This document shows, piece by piece, positions 8,816 to 17,036 of a stretch of 64,000 nucleotides of DNA. Positions within the stretch are counted from its first letter, which is position 1. Every line of letters begins with the position of its first letter. The DNA is from a bacterium HR29. Lineage in GTDB: Bacteria; Chloroflexota; Dehalococcoidia; Tepidiformales; Tepidiformaceae. The DNA is taken from NCBI GenBank assembly GCA_002898215.1, contig BEIF01000001.1, positions 1,401,602 to 1,465,601 on the forward strand, written 5' to 3'. A model generated the notes under the pieces. It ran no database searches and was not told the DNA's origin. It saw only the letters and a program-made list of their open reading frames with translations. A program made the position numbers and the translations under genes.

Positions 8816-10231
8816 ATGGTCGAGGCGACGCTCTGGTTCGGCCGAGAGACCATCAGGGCGCGGCTTCCGGAGCGCACATACGTCGTCGGAGCGCGGCAGC
8901 CGGGTGAGGGCATCCGGCGGCAAACCCGGGACGAGCGACTCGCTGCCGTGCGCAACGCCCTCCTCCAGCCTCTCGACCGGCCGCGCCTTCGCGACCTGGT
9001 CCGCCCTGGAGCATCCGTCGTCATCGCCTTCGACGACCCGACGGTGCGGGGGAGCGGTGACGTCCGCGAACTCATCATCGAGGCCTGCCTAGAGGAGCTC
9101 GCCGCGGCCGGCGTCGACGAGCGTAACGTCCGGCTCATCTGCGCCAACGCGCTCCATCGCAAGTTCACCCACGAAGAGCTGGCGCACGTCATCGGGCGCG
9201 CGCTCGCCGACCGCTTCGCCGACCGCCTGGAGTGTCACGACGCGGAGGATTGGGACAACATCGTCTCGTACGGCCGAACGCCGGGCGGCCACTGGGTGGA
9301 CCTGAACCGGGCGGCGGCGGAGGCAGACCTCCTGGTTTACGTCAACGCCGGCTGTGTGCTCGGCTTCAGCGGAGGCTGGAAGTCCGTCGTCGTCGGGCTC
9401 TCCACCTGGCGGTCCATCAAGAGCACGCACCACCCCGACGGCATGTCCATGTCCATCGCCCACAACCGGATGCACGCGGTCTTCGAAGAGATGGCTGCCC
9501 AGCTGCCGGAGGGGCTTCAGCGCCGGATCTTCAAGGTGGAGACGGTGATGGATGGCGCCGAGGCGGTGGCCGGGGTGTGGGCCGGGAGCATCCCCGCCAC
9601 TCGGGCGGCGGCGCTGGCGTTCCTGGCGACGCGCAATCCGCCGCGGAGGGCAGCCGCGCCGGCGAAGGTCGATGTCGTCGCCTACGGAGTTGCCGATGCC
9701 AGCCCCTACGCCGTCTTCGCCCGGCCAAACCCGATTCTCACCCTCATCAGCTCGGGGCTCGGCTACCAGGGCGGATACATCGAAGCACTCGGCAAGCCGG
9801 GGTGCACGGTCATCATGGCGGCACCGGTCCGCGACGAGTGGGACACGGAGCACCACCCTTCCTATCCCGAGGTCTGGCGAAAGGTGCTTTCGGAGACCCG
9901 GGACGCCTACGAGATTGACCGGAGGTACGCCGAGGCGTTCGCCCAGCGGGCCGACTACATCGAACGGTACCGCTTCGGGGTCGCCTTCCACCCCGTGCAC
10001 GGGATCCTGGCCACCCAGCCGCTCAAACGACTCCGCCACGCCGGCCGGGTCATCGTCGCCGGGGCCGTCGACCCGGATGTTCCGCGGTACCTCGGTTTCG
10101 ACACGGCGGATAGCGTCGAGGACGCGGTCGCGATGGCGCAGCGAATCCACGGCGAAGAGTGCACCTTCGCAGTCATCGGCCCCGCGGGTGACGCGACGCT
10201 CGCGCCGCGCAGCGAACGTCTTCGTCCCTGA
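8816..10231 (+). CDS. LarA-like nickel-pincer family protein (DUF2088)
   Basis: A 471-residue homologue of lactate racemase LarA. LarA isomerises lactate using a nickel-pincer cofactor tethered to a lysine. Visible equivalents are the His108-type motif HRKFTHEEL, the lysine in GFSGGWKSVVVG (Lys184 position) and a His 16 residues later in STHHPDG (His200 position). The position of catalytic His174, ten residues before the lysine, is Gly here, so classical racemisation is doubtful. Other 2-hydroxyacid or sugar-acid substrates are possible. Cofactor-synthesis genes larB, larC and larE are not in the window. ATG 8816 has the Shine-Dalgarno GGCGGAGGGAG, and a TAGAAT -10 box is at 8781-8786. Confidence 0.8.
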   Translation: MVEATLWFGRETIRARLPERTYVVGARQPGEGIRRQTRDERLAAVRNALLQPLDRPRLRDLVRPGASVVIAFDDPTVRGSGDVRELIIEACLEELAAAGVDERNVRLICANALHRKFTHEELAHVIGRALADRFADRLECHDAEDWDNIVSYGRTPGGHWVDLNRAAAEADLLVYVNAGCVLGFSGGWKSVVVGLSTWRSIKSTHHPDGMSMSIAHNRMHAVFEEMAAQLPEGLQRRIFKVETVMDGAEAVAGVWAGSIPATRAAALAFLATRNPPRRAAAPAKVDVVAYGVADASPYAVFARPNPILTLISSGLGYQGGYIEALGKPGCTVIMAAPVRDEWDTEHHPSYPEVWRKVLSETRDAYEIDRRYAEAFAQRADYIERYRFGVAFHPVHGILATQPLKRLRHAGRVIVAGAVDPDVPRYLGFDTADSVEDAVAMAQRIHGEECTFAVIGPAGDATLAPRSERLRP

Positions 10232-10245
10232 GGCCGCGCGCGAAG

Positions 10246-10263
10246 GTTTTACGGACGTTTTAC
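10246..10263 (+). repeat. Tandem GTTTTAC direct repeat, 11-bp period
   Basis: GTTTTAC occurs at 10246-10252 and again at 10257-10263 in the intergenic stretch before the secreted-protein gene. Seven-bp repeats with 4-bp spacing are the layout of Pho boxes and other tandem-dimer sites. Which regulator binds is unknown. Confidence 0.35.
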
Positions 10264-10360
10264 TCCTTGTGGTTGGCGAGAGGGGCGCCGACCCCCTTCC
10301 CTTTCATGCGCGTACGGAACGCCGCTGGTACGCTCGTGCGCGAACGTAGGGAGGAACCCG

Positions 10361-10759
10361 ATGCCCAAGCTCCGTCCGAAGCTTGCCGCGATCGTCGTCT
10401 CGAGCCTCCTTTTGGCCGCCGTGCTCGGCGCCACCGCTGGCATCGCCGCCGCCGGGAGCAGGTCCACGCTCTACCCCGGGCTCAATCTCCTGGGCGGGCC
10501 GCTGTACGATAGCCTCCCGCCGCAGGATTACCTCGCCTGCCTCCCATCCGGTTCCTGGCGCGCGATCTACCTCTGGGACGCGGCGACGCAGACGTGGCAG
10601 CACTACTTCAACACGAGCCTCGGCATCCCCCCGTACGTCAACCGTACCGACCTCGGCGGCATCCAGCTCATTCCGCAGGCAGCTGGGCTCTGGATCATCA
10701 TGGTCCAGCAGGTGAACAACCCGAAGGTGAAGGATTTGGCCTCGGAGCCCTGCTCGTAG
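10361..10759 (+). CDS. Small secreted protein
   Basis: A 132-residue exported protein. The N-terminus has a basic start (MPKLRPK) and a ~20-residue hydrophobic core ending in GIAAAG, a Sec signal peptide with likely cleavage after AAA or AAG. The mature part begins SRSTLYPGLNLLGGPLYDS and is rich in Gly, Tyr and Trp (GSWRAIYLWDAATQTWQHYF), with a second half GIQLIPQAAGLWIIMVQQ. Such short repeats of aromatic beta strands resemble secreted proteins of unknown function in Chloroflexota. Two cysteines (ACLPSG, EPCS) may form a disulphide. ATG 10361 follows AGGGAGG. No known domain. Confidence 0.75.
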   Translation: MPKLRPKLAAIVVSSLLLAAVLGATAGIAAAGSRSTLYPGLNLLGGPLYDSLPPQDYLACLPSGSWRAIYLWDAATQTWQHYFNTSLGIPPYVNRTDLGGIQLIPQAAGLWIIMVQQVNNPKVKDLASEPCS

Positions 10760-10825
10760 CCGTCCCCCGCTGTCAGGGGTTCGCTCCGTAGAATGGCTTG
10801 CGGACCCCTCTGTAAAGGAGCAGCG

Positions 10826-11245
10826 ATGGCTGTGGTCGCCCGGCTCCGGCGGGCCCACCTGCAAGCGATGGTGGAGCACGCCCTCCGCGAAGCGCCGATC
10901 GAGTGCTGCGGCATGCTCGGCAAGCGGGACGGCATCATCGAGGCCGTGTACCCGGCGAAGAACGCCGAGGCGAGCCCCTTCCGCTTCAGCATCGACGCTC
11001 GCGAGCAGCGGCGCATCGAGGCGGAGATGGAGGCCGCAGGCCACGAGCTGGCCGGCTTCTACCACTCCCACACAGGCAGCGAGGCTCGCCCCAGCCCCAC
11101 GGACATCCGCATGATGGCCCCACTGTTCGGCCCACCGTACGTCCATTTCGTCGTCGGGGTGGCCGACCGGGAGCATCCGGTGGTGCGGGTGTTCACCATC
11201 GAGGGCGACCAGGCCTTCGAGCACGAATATGAACTGCTCGACTGA
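10826..11245 (+). CDS. JAMM/MPN+ zinc metallopeptidase
   Basis: A 139-residue JAB1/MPN+ domain protein (Mov34/MPN/PAD-1 superfamily, PF14464). The full JAMM signature is present: Glu in PIECCGML and FYHSHTGSEARPSPTD (HxHx7SxxD), which holds a catalytic zinc. Bacterial relatives cleave C-terminal extensions from ubiquitin-like sulphur carriers such as MoaD and ThiS, or from CysO (Mec). Here no sulphur-carrier gene is adjacent. ATG 10826 is supported by AAAGGAG at 10814-10820, and TAGAAT at 10789-10794 is a likely -10 box. The end overlaps folP by 17 bp, so translation may be coupled. Confidence 0.88.
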   Translation: MAVVARLRRAHLQAMVEHALREAPIECCGMLGKRDGIIEAVYPAKNAEASPFRFSIDAREQRRIEAEMEAAGHELAGFYHSHTGSEARPSPTDIRMMAPLFGPPYVHFVVGVADREHPVVRVFTIEGDQAFEHEYELLD

Positions 11246-12137
11246 GCCCGGCGGCGTCGCCGCATCCCCGCTCCCATCGGACCTCCTCCTTCGGCGCCGC
11301 TACCGCTCGCCGGAGTTGACCATCCGAGGCCGCCGCTTCGCGTGGGGCGAGCGGACGTACATCATGGCCATCATCAACGTGACGCCGGATTCCTTCAGCG
11401 GCGACGGCACCGGCGGCGACCCGGCCAAGGCCGCGGAGCTCGCCCGGCGCTTCGAAGCGGCAGGGGCCGACATCATCGACATCGGCGCCGAATCCTCCCG
11501 GCCTGGAGCCGAACCCCTCGCCGCAGAGGTGGAACTCGACCGACTGATGCCATCCCTCGTGGCGGTTCGCGCGGTGACGAACCTCCCCATCTCGGTCGAC
11601 ACGTACCACGCCACGACGGCTCGACGCGCACTGGAGGCCGGGGCCGACATGCTCAACGACATCTGGGGCCTCCGCTTCGACCCCGAGATGGCGCGAGTAG
11701 CAGCGGAAGCAGGCGTTCCCGTCGTGGCGATGCACAACCAGCGCGGACGCCCGTTCCACGAGCTGATCGCCGACATCGCCTGCGGGTTCGAGGCCAGTCT
11801 CGCCATCGCCGCGGACGCCGGTATCCCGCCCTCGCGGATCATCCTCGACCCCGGCTTCGGGTTCGGTTGGACCCCGGAGCAGAACCTCGAGATGGTCCGG
11901 CGGCTGCGGGAGCTGTGGCGATTCGACCTTCCGCTTCTTTTGGGGCCCTCGCGCAAATCGACCATCGGGCTGGTGCTCGATGCGCCCGTGGACCAGCGCT
12001 TGGAGGGCACGGCCGCCGTGGCCGCGCTCGCCATCGCCGGCGGGGTCGACATCCTGCGCGTCCACGACGTAGAGCAGGTGGTGAAGGTGGCCCGCATGGC
12101 CGACGCCGTGGTCCGCGGACGGTGGCGGGCGCAGTGA
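11229..12137 (+). CDS. folP: Dihydropteroate synthase
   Basis: A 302-residue TIM-barrel enzyme that condenses 6-hydroxymethyl-7,8-dihydropterin pyrophosphate with p-aminobenzoate in folate synthesis. Signatures: IMAIINVTPDSFSGDG (first loop), DIIDIGAESSRPGAEP (second loop) and LLGPSRKSTIG near the C-terminus. An N-terminal extension of ~35 residues precedes the barrel (RRRYRSPELTIRGRRFAWGE). The start at 11229 lies in the end of the JAMM gene; its stop overlaps folK as GTGA. folB is missing from this operon. Confidence 0.95.
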   Translation: MNCSTEPGGVAASPLPSDLLLRRRYRSPELTIRGRRFAWGERTYIMAIINVTPDSFSGDGTGGDPAKAAELARRFEAAGADIIDIGAESSRPGAEPLAAEVELDRLMPSLVAVRAVTNLPISVDTYHATTARRALEAGADMLNDIWGLRFDPEMARVAAEAGVPVVAMHNQRGRPFHELIADIACGFEASLAIAADAGIPPSRIILDPGFGFGWTPEQNLEMVRRLRELWRFDLPLLLGPSRKSTIGLVLDAPVDQRLEGTAAVAALAIAGGVDILRVHDVEQVVKVARMADAVVRGRWRAQ

Positions 12138-12655
12138 CGGCCGAGGTGGTGCTCGCCCTCGGGAGCAACCTCGGCGACCGCCTCGCGAACCTGCGCGCCG
12201 CGGTGGAGGCGCTGCAGCGCCGCGGCATCGAGATCACCGCCGCATCCTCGGTGTGGGAAACCGAGCCCGTCCCTCCGGGGCAGCCGACCTTCCTGAACGC
12301 GGTCGTGCGCGGGCGGTGCGCCCTCGACCCGCGCCACCTGCTCGTCCTCGCGAAGGAGATCGAACGCGCACTGGGACGCCGGCCCGGGCCGCGTTGGGGC
12401 CCGAGAGTCATCGACATCGACATCCTGTTCTACGGGAACGAACGGGTTTCCGAACCCGACCTGGAGATCCCACACCCCCGAATTACGGAGCGACCATTCG
12501 TGCTCCTGCCGTTGGCCGAGGTGTGGCCGGGGGAGCTGCCGGTGCTGGGGGCTGCTCCCGCCGAGTTCCTGGCGAGCCTCGATACGAGCGGCGCGGTCAA
12601 GCTCGTTGAGCCGCTGCTCCCGCCCGCTGCCGGCGCACCGAGCACAGCCGGATGA
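12134..12655 (+). CDS. folK: 2-amino-4-hydroxy-6-hydroxymethyldihydropteridine pyrophosphokinase
   Basis: A 173-residue HPPK that makes the pyrophosphorylated pterin used by FolP. The N-terminus VLALGSNLGDRLANLRAAV and the family signature RWGPRVIDIDILFYG are both clear, with two Asp ligands for Mg2+. GTG 12134 overlaps the folP stop (GTGA), so the two are coupled. The last ~25 residues (VEPLLPPAAGAPSTAG) are beyond the HPPK fold, and 59 bp of its 3' end overlap convergent holA. This is the normal pathway order of pterin activation and condensation. Confidence 0.94.
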   Translation: MTAEVVLALGSNLGDRLANLRAAVEALQRRGIEITAASSVWETEPVPPGQPTFLNAVVRGRCALDPRHLLVLAKEIERALGRRPGPRWGPRVIDIDILFYGNERVSEPDLEIPHPRITERPFVLLPLAEVWPGELPVLGAAPAEFLASLDTSGAVKLVEPLLPPAAGAPSTAG

Positions 12656-13679
12656 CCAGCAGTTCGAGGGCGAGGTCGGGGTCCACCTCGCCGAGCTTGA
12701 GCGACCGGTCGGCTTCCACGATGGCCTCATAGCAGGCCACGACCCCTTCACGACCGAGCTCCCTCGCCCGCCGGATGACCGCCTGCCGCAGCCGGGGATA
12801 CGGGCGGTTGACGGCCTTCCCGATGGCTTCCTCGTCGGCGCCCTCGTCCAGAAGGTCGAGGACGGTCACCAGGGTGCGGTAGCCGGAGGCGAGGAGAGCG
12901 AAGATGCCCTGTTCGCTTTCGCCGCTGCGCAGGAGGGCACGAAGGGTGCGCCCGGCGGCGGAGAGGTCCCCATCCATCACCGCATCGATGAACTCCCAGA
13001 CGGTGAACGCTCGACCGCTCCCGCAGAGGAGGTCGACGTCGTCGACCGTCACCTCCCGGCCCATGGCGTAGAGCGCCAGTTTCTCGAGCTCAGCCACGAT
13101 AGCCAACGAGTCGCCCTGGGTGACCGCCGCCAGGAGGAGGGCGGGATCGGTCTCCTTCGGGCGCCGCCACTCCTCGTCGGGCGGCAGCGGCCGGCGGGAG
13201 GGGCCGAAGAGGAAGCGGACGCCGCGGGCCGCCGCCTCCTCGCGGATGAAGCGCAGCAACTGCTCGCCTTTGAGCGCCGGATACTCTTCGACGAAGGCTC
13301 CCGGCACGGAGCGGAGGCGTTCGAGGAAGGGGTTGCGGCGGCCCTCGCCCTTTCCGACGAACACGAGGATGCTCGTCGGCGGACGGTCGGATTCCAGCCA
13401 GCGGAAGAATCCCTCCCACGGTTCCAGCGCCTTGGCGCCCCGGCCCTCGCCGCTGCCGGGCTCGAACCGGTCGAGAACGCCTTCGACGATGACCAGGCGG
13501 TGGGGCGCGAGGAATGGGACGGTGGCGGCCGATGCGAGGATGTCGGCCGGCGACGCCGAGGCGTCGAAGCGGGCCAGGTTCGAATCGAGCATGCCCGTGC
13601 CCCCATCCGCCATCGAACGCAGCTCCCGGAGTCGCCGGCGGATGGCAGCCTCGTTGGCGCCCACGAGCGCGAAGATCAT
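12597..13679 (-). CDS. holA: DNA polymerase III subunit delta
   Basis: A 360-residue clamp-loader subunit that opens the sliding clamp in the DnaX complex. The N-terminus MIFALVGANEAAIRRRL, the central segment GDSLAIVAELEKLALYA and the C-terminal helical domain FIDAVMDGDLSAAGRTLRAL match HolA (PF06144). Start ATG 13679 begins the first beta strand and overlaps the TGA of the S9 peptidase gene (ATGA). A longer upstream frame to 13757 is open but lies inside that gene. The C-terminus overlaps convergent folK by 59 bp. In this family the Walker motifs are degenerate, as seen here. Confidence 0.9.
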   Translation of the reverse strand: MIFALVGANEAAIRRRLRELRSMADGGTGMLDSNLARFDASASPADILASAATVPFLAPHRLVIVEGVLDRFEPGSGEGRGAKALEPWEGFFRWLESDRPPTSILVFVGKGEGRRNPFLERLRSVPGAFVEEYPALKGEQLLRFIREEAAARGVRFLFGPSRRPLPPDEEWRRPKETDPALLLAAVTQGDSLAIVAELEKLALYAMGREVTVDDVDLLCGSGRAFTVWEFIDAVMDGDLSAAGRTLRALLRSGESEQGIFALLASGYRTLVTVLDLLDEGADEEAIGKAVNRPYPRLRQAVIRRARELGREGVVACYEAIVEADRSLKLGEVDPDLALELLVIRLCSVRRQRAGAAAQRA

Positions 13680-15634
13680 TTCGGCTGCGTCCCTCCCGGC
13701 TCGGGCCCGCCGAGGTGGCGCTGGAACCACTCCAGCAGGCGGCGGTAGGCGTCGCACCGGTGGTCGGGGTAACCGACGCGGAGGAAGAGGTGGGACGCGT
13801 CGGGGTAGCGGGCGAACTCGACCTCACAGCCGGCCTTGAGGAGCGTGATGTACATCTGCTCGCCCTGGCCGATGGGGCACCGCTCGTCCGCCTCGCCGTG
13901 GATGATGAGGGTGGGCGTCTTCGCACGGTGGGCGAAGGTCGACGGCGAACGAGCCTCGTACCAGTCCCGCACCGCCCAGGGCGGACCACCCCACTGGATT
14001 TCGCCGAAGTGGTGGGCGATGTCGCTGGTGCCGTACATCGACTCCAGGTCGAAACAGGGGGCGCCGCAGACCGCGGCGGCGAAGCGGTCGCTCTGACTGA
14101 TGGCCCAAGCGGTCATGTACCCGCCATAGCTGTACCCCCAGATCCCGGTGCGGGCGGGGTCGGCGTACGGCCGTTGCAAGACGTGGTCGAGCACGGCCAT
14201 CAGGTCGAGGTAATCCTCGCCGCCCCAGTCGCGCAGCACCTTCAGGGTGAACTCCCGACCGTATGTCGAGGAGCCTCGGGGGTTCGCGTAGAGGACGAGG
14301 AAGCCGTTGGTGGCCAAAAGCTGCTGCCAGGGATTGAAGGCCCACCCGTAGTAGCCGTTGGGCCCGCCGTGGACGTCGAGCACGACGGGATAGCGCAAAG
14401 AGGGGTCGAAGTCGGGAGGGAAGAGGAGCCACGCTTCGATGGGGAGGCCAGCCCGCTCCACGACGAACCGCTCCCAGCGCGCCGGCGGCGTCTCCCGCAG
14501 GAGGGCGGAGTTCAGGTCGGTCAGGAAGCGCTGCTCGCCGGTCTGGCGGTCGCAGAGGAGCAGATCGCCCGTGCGTTCGAACGACGTGAACGATTGCACC
14601 ACCCAGCGGGCTGATGCGTCGGCCGAGAAGCCTGCAGCGAGCCCCTGGAAGCTCCGTTCCGTCGTGAGCTCTCCCGTCTCGACGTCGATGACGTAATGGC
14701 CGCTCGCGCCCGCGCGGATGGCGTGGAAGAGCACGCGGCGGCCATCGAGCCATACGGGCATGGAGGGGGCCTGCACCGTCGGGAAACCGGCATCCGGCAG
14801 AACGGGGAGGTCGTGGGTAACGCGGCGGACCTGGCCGGTCGCCCGGTCCCACACCCACACGTCGGCCTGCCACGTCTGCTCAATATCTCCCGTGTAGACG
14901 ATGCGGCCGCCGTCGAGGGACCAAGCCCACGTCCCGACGTTCCCCAGCTCGGGGCCCACGAGGGTGTACGCTCCGTCTTCGGCCTCGACGACAGCGAGCT
15001 GGGAGCACATCCCGTTCCGGTTCGTGACCTGGACGGCGAGGGCCTGGCCGTCGGGCGACCAGCGAGGGAAGTTGTGGTCCTGCAGGAGCGAAGTGAGGCG
15101 CCGCTCCTCGCCGGACTCCGCATCGACGATGAAGACGTGGTGCCTCAGGTCGCCCAGATAGCCGCGGTTGTCCTGCTTGTAATCGATGCGGCGCGTGACC
15201 CGCACCGGAGGGGGAGCGTCGGCAGGGCGTGAGGGGTCGTCATCCGGCGCCCACGGGCTGACGAGGGCCAACGTTCGGCCATCGGGAGACCACGTGAGGT
15301 CGACGATCGGACGCTTTCGCCGCACCAGCTCGCGCGCCTCCCCGCCATCGAGCGGGAGGAGGTAGACGGCCGGGTCGCCGCTCCGGTCGGAGACGAAGGC
15401 GAGGGTGTGACCGTCGGGAGAGAAGCGGGGAAGGGAATCGCGGGCCGCGGCGCGCGTGAGCTGGCGGAGCTCTCCCGTGGCCGTCTCGACCAGCCAGATA
15501 GTGGAGGTTCCGCGACGCTGGCCCGGGCGAGCCTCGCCCAGGACGAAGGCCACCCAGCGGCCGTCGGGCGAGATGACGGGGTCACCGGCGGCGCGCAGTT
15601 CGAAGACGAGGCGCTCGGGGGTGAGGGGCGCCAC
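13676..15634 (-). CDS. S9-family serine peptidase (acylaminoacyl-peptidase-like)
   Basis: A 652-residue prolyl-oligopeptidase-family enzyme. Residues 1-~390 form a WD/PD40-type beta-propeller with repeated WSPDG/FSPDG motifs (LPRFSPDGHTL, LTWSPDGRTL, PRWSPDGQAL). The C-terminal alpha/beta-hydrolase contains the triad: Ser in GYSYGGYM, Asp in IHGEADERCP and His in YPDASHLFLR. The oxyanion segment is VLDVHGGPNGYYG. There is no signal peptide, so it is cytosolic and probably trims oligopeptides or N-acylated peptides. GTG 15634 follows CGGAG. Its stop overlaps the holA start. Confidence 0.92.
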   Translation of the reverse strand: MAPLTPERLVFELRAAGDPVISPDGRWVAFVLGEARPGQRRGTSTIWLVETATGELRQLTRAAARDSLPRFSPDGHTLAFVSDRSGDPAVYLLPLDGGEARELVRRKRPIVDLTWSPDGRTLALVSPWAPDDDPSRPADAPPPVRVTRRIDYKQDNRGYLGDLRHHVFIVDAESGEERRLTSLLQDHNFPRWSPDGQALAVQVTNRNGMCSQLAVVEAEDGAYTLVGPELGNVGTWAWSLDGGRIVYTGDIEQTWQADVWVWDRATGQVRRVTHDLPVLPDAGFPTVQAPSMPVWLDGRRVLFHAIRAGASGHYVIDVETGELTTERSFQGLAAGFSADASARWVVQSFTSFERTGDLLLCDRQTGEQRFLTDLNSALLRETPPARWERFVVERAGLPIEAWLLFPPDFDPSLRYPVVLDVHGGPNGYYGWAFNPWQQLLATNGFLVLYANPRGSSTYGREFTLKVLRDWGGEDYLDLMAVLDHVLQRPYADPARTGIWGYSYGGYMTAWAISQSDRFAAAVCGAPCFDLESMYGTSDIAHHFGEIQWGGPPWAVRDWYEARSPSTFAHRAKTPTLIIHGEADERCPIGQGEQMYITLLKAGCEVEFARYPDASHLFLRVGYPDHRCDAYRRLLEWFQRHLGGPEPGGTQPK

Positions 15635-15740
15635 GGCGGGCTCCGAGATGGAGGCTAGCCGAAGTATACGGGAGGAGCGGCGAAGATTCGGGACATCTCT
15701 CCAGGGGATGCAGGGATTGCCCCGATGACGAACCGTCGCC

Positions 15741-15763
15741 CCGTGGAGAGACTTCCTCCACGG
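15741..15763 (-). terminator. Hairpin downstream of the HxlR gene
   Basis: CCGTGGA (15741-15747) pairs with TCCACGG (15757-15763) across a 9-nt loop, 22 nt after the hxlR stop. There is no U-tract, so termination is only possible. Confidence 0.35.
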
Positions 15764-15784
15764 CGTGCCGAGGGGGAGGACGCC

Positions 15785-16474
15785 TCAATGAGCGAGGAAA
15801 CAGGACTGGATTCTGGCGGCGAGCTCGGGGTCGCCTTCGAGTGTTCCGCAATCCTCGGGGGCTGCCTCACCGCGGAGGAAGCGGAAGAACCCCGTGGTGT
15901 CGGTCTTCAAGCGGACATCGGCCTGGCCGTTGGCGAAGCGGCTGGGACGGAGGTGACCATCGCGGATTTCGAACGTCCAGGTATTGCAGCCCTCGCAATC
16001 GGAGATCTCGATCACCATGGCCGCCTCCAGGTCCGCGGCACGCTCGGGCCGGAAGGTAAAGGTGGGCAGCACCCGCACGGCGAAATCGGTCGAGACGGTG
16101 CGCCCGACCTCGTGGAGCGGGAAGGGGCCGATGTGGGTACGAGCCCATTCGATGAGCGAAAGAAGGATGGGCCGAACGGCCCATCCTTTGGGGGTCAGAT
16201 GGTATTCGACGCGGGGAGGGAGTTCGCGAAAGTAGTGACGGACGACCAACCCTTCTGCTTCGAGACGCTTCAGCCGATTGGAAAGGATGTTGGGAGAGAG
16301 CCCCGGGGAGTTTTCCAGGATGTCCGAGTACCGCTTCAGCCCCGCCATCAGGTCTCGGAGGATGAGGAGCGTCCAGCGATCGCCGAGGACGTCGAGGGCA
16401 CGGGCGATGAGGCAGGGCTGGTCGTACGAACGGGCGCCGGGGGCGGGGTCCTCACGCTGGGCAGCCTGGGTCAT
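15785..16474 (-). CDS. HxlR-family regulator with SCP2-like C-terminal domain
   Basis: A 229-residue transcription factor. Residues 20-110 are the HxlR winged helix (CLIARALDVLGDRWTLLILR, then LKRYSDILENSPGLSPNILS and YHLTPKGWAV). Residues ~130-225 look like an SCP2/sterol-carrier-type domain (RPERAADLEAAMVIEI, TFEIRDGHLRPSRF, LKTDTTGFFRFLRGE), a fusion seen in Actinobacteria and Chloroflexota; it may bind a lipid ligand. A strong palindrome and promoter lie in the 185-bp gap toward the divergent zinc-ribbon gene. ATG 16474 has GGAGGGAGG upstream. Cysteines in CEGCNTW could add redox or metal sensing. Confidence 0.85.
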   Translation of the reverse strand: MTQAAQREDPAPGARSYDQPCLIARALDVLGDRWTLLILRDLMAGLKRYSDILENSPGLSPNILSNRLKRLEAEGLVVRHYFRELPPRVEYHLTPKGWAVRPILLSLIEWARTHIGPFPLHEVGRTVSTDFAVRVLPTFTFRPERAADLEAAMVIEISDCEGCNTWTFEIRDGHLRPSRFANGQADVRLKTDTTGFFRFLRGEAAPEDCGTLEGDPELAARIQSCFLAH

Positions 16475-16508
16475 CCGGGGCAGCCTCCCTCCGGAGCGGA
16501 AAGATTTT

Positions 16509-16594
16509 CGAAATGTAGCGCCGGGACTATTGACTTGATAGTCCCGCGTGCTAGACTACCCGTGGCAAAGCTACGAAATCCGTAGCGCCGGCAC
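16509..16594. repeat. Direct repeats flanking the HxlR-controlled promoter
   Basis: CGAAATGTAGCGCCGGGACT at 16509-16528 recurs as CGAAATCC followed by GTAGCGCCGGCACT at 16574-16594; only a 2-nt insertion and one base differ. The copies bracket the promoter, and the second forms the hairpin GCTACG (16570-16575)/CGTAGC (16581-16586) in the leader. Possible auxiliary operators. Confidence 0.5.
16523..16557 (+). promoter_or_regulatory. Promoter with overlapping HxlR-type operator
   Basis: -35 TTGACT (16530-16535), 16-bp spacer, -10 TAGACT (16552-16557). A perfect inverted repeat GGGACTAT (16523-16530) N7 ATAGTCCC (16538-16545) covers the -35 box. A dimeric regulator bound here would exclude RNA polymerase; the neighbouring HxlR protein is the obvious candidate. 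The promoter points to the 65-residue zinc-ribbon gene. Confidence 0.65.
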
Positions 16595-16659
16595 TTCACT
16601 CATGAAAGAGTCTATGCCTGGACACCCGGGCAGTCAATGAGAACGAGGAGGACGCAGCC

Positions 16660-16857
16660 ATGAACGAGACCGCAACGGCCACCATCGAGCGGGTCGAGGC
16701 GAAGCCGGACCACGTGCACCATTGGCGGATCGAGGAGCCGAACGGCGAAACGAGCCTGGGCGTGTGCAAGATCTGCGGCGCCACCCGGGCGTTCCGCAAC
16801 TGGCTCCCCGAGACGGACTACCTGACCTTCGAGGAGCGACGTCAGGCCGCCGCTTGA
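16660..16857 (+). CDS. Small His/Cys zinc-ribbon-like protein
   Basis: A 65-residue soluble protein. It contains HVHHWRIEEPNG and, 12 residues later, CKICGATRAFRNWL; the CxxC with upstream histidines suggests one zinc or iron site. I know no function. Similar short proteins occur in Chloroflexota and Actinobacteria as conserved hypotheticals. It has a strong Shine-Dalgarno (GAGGAGG), its own sigma70-type promoter with a palindrome on the -35 box, a ~95-nt leader with a hairpin, and a clean terminator after the stop. So it is a monocistronic, tightly regulated gene, probably controlled by the divergent HxlR protein. Confidence 0.75.
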   Translation: MNETATATIERVEAKPDHVHHWRIEEPNGETSLGVCKICGATRAFRNWLPETDYLTFEERRQAAA

Positions 16858-16903
16858 GTCGCCCGCTCCGCCCGGCATGGGACCCGAGGCCGGGCGTTCC
16901 CGA

Positions 16904-16943
16904 GCCCCGCCCTGGACCCCTCAGCAGGGCGGGGCATTTCTTT
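16904..16943 (+). terminator. Rho-independent terminator
   Basis: An 11-bp perfect stem GCCCCGCCCTG (16904-16914)/CAGGGCGGGGC (16925-16935), 10-nt loop, then ATTTCTTT. It ends the small zinc-ribbon transcript. Confidence 0.85.
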
Positions 16944-17036
16944 CGCACTCTCGATAACCCCTATCGAAAGAAGCCTTTTCCTTGGTGCGAAGGACTCCCT
17001 ATCATTCCCCCATCGTCTGTGGGGAGGGATTCCACC

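Noticed and set aside
10771-10782. CCCC...GGGG hairpin after the secreted protein gene as a terminator
   Set aside because: Only about four pairs and no U-tract.
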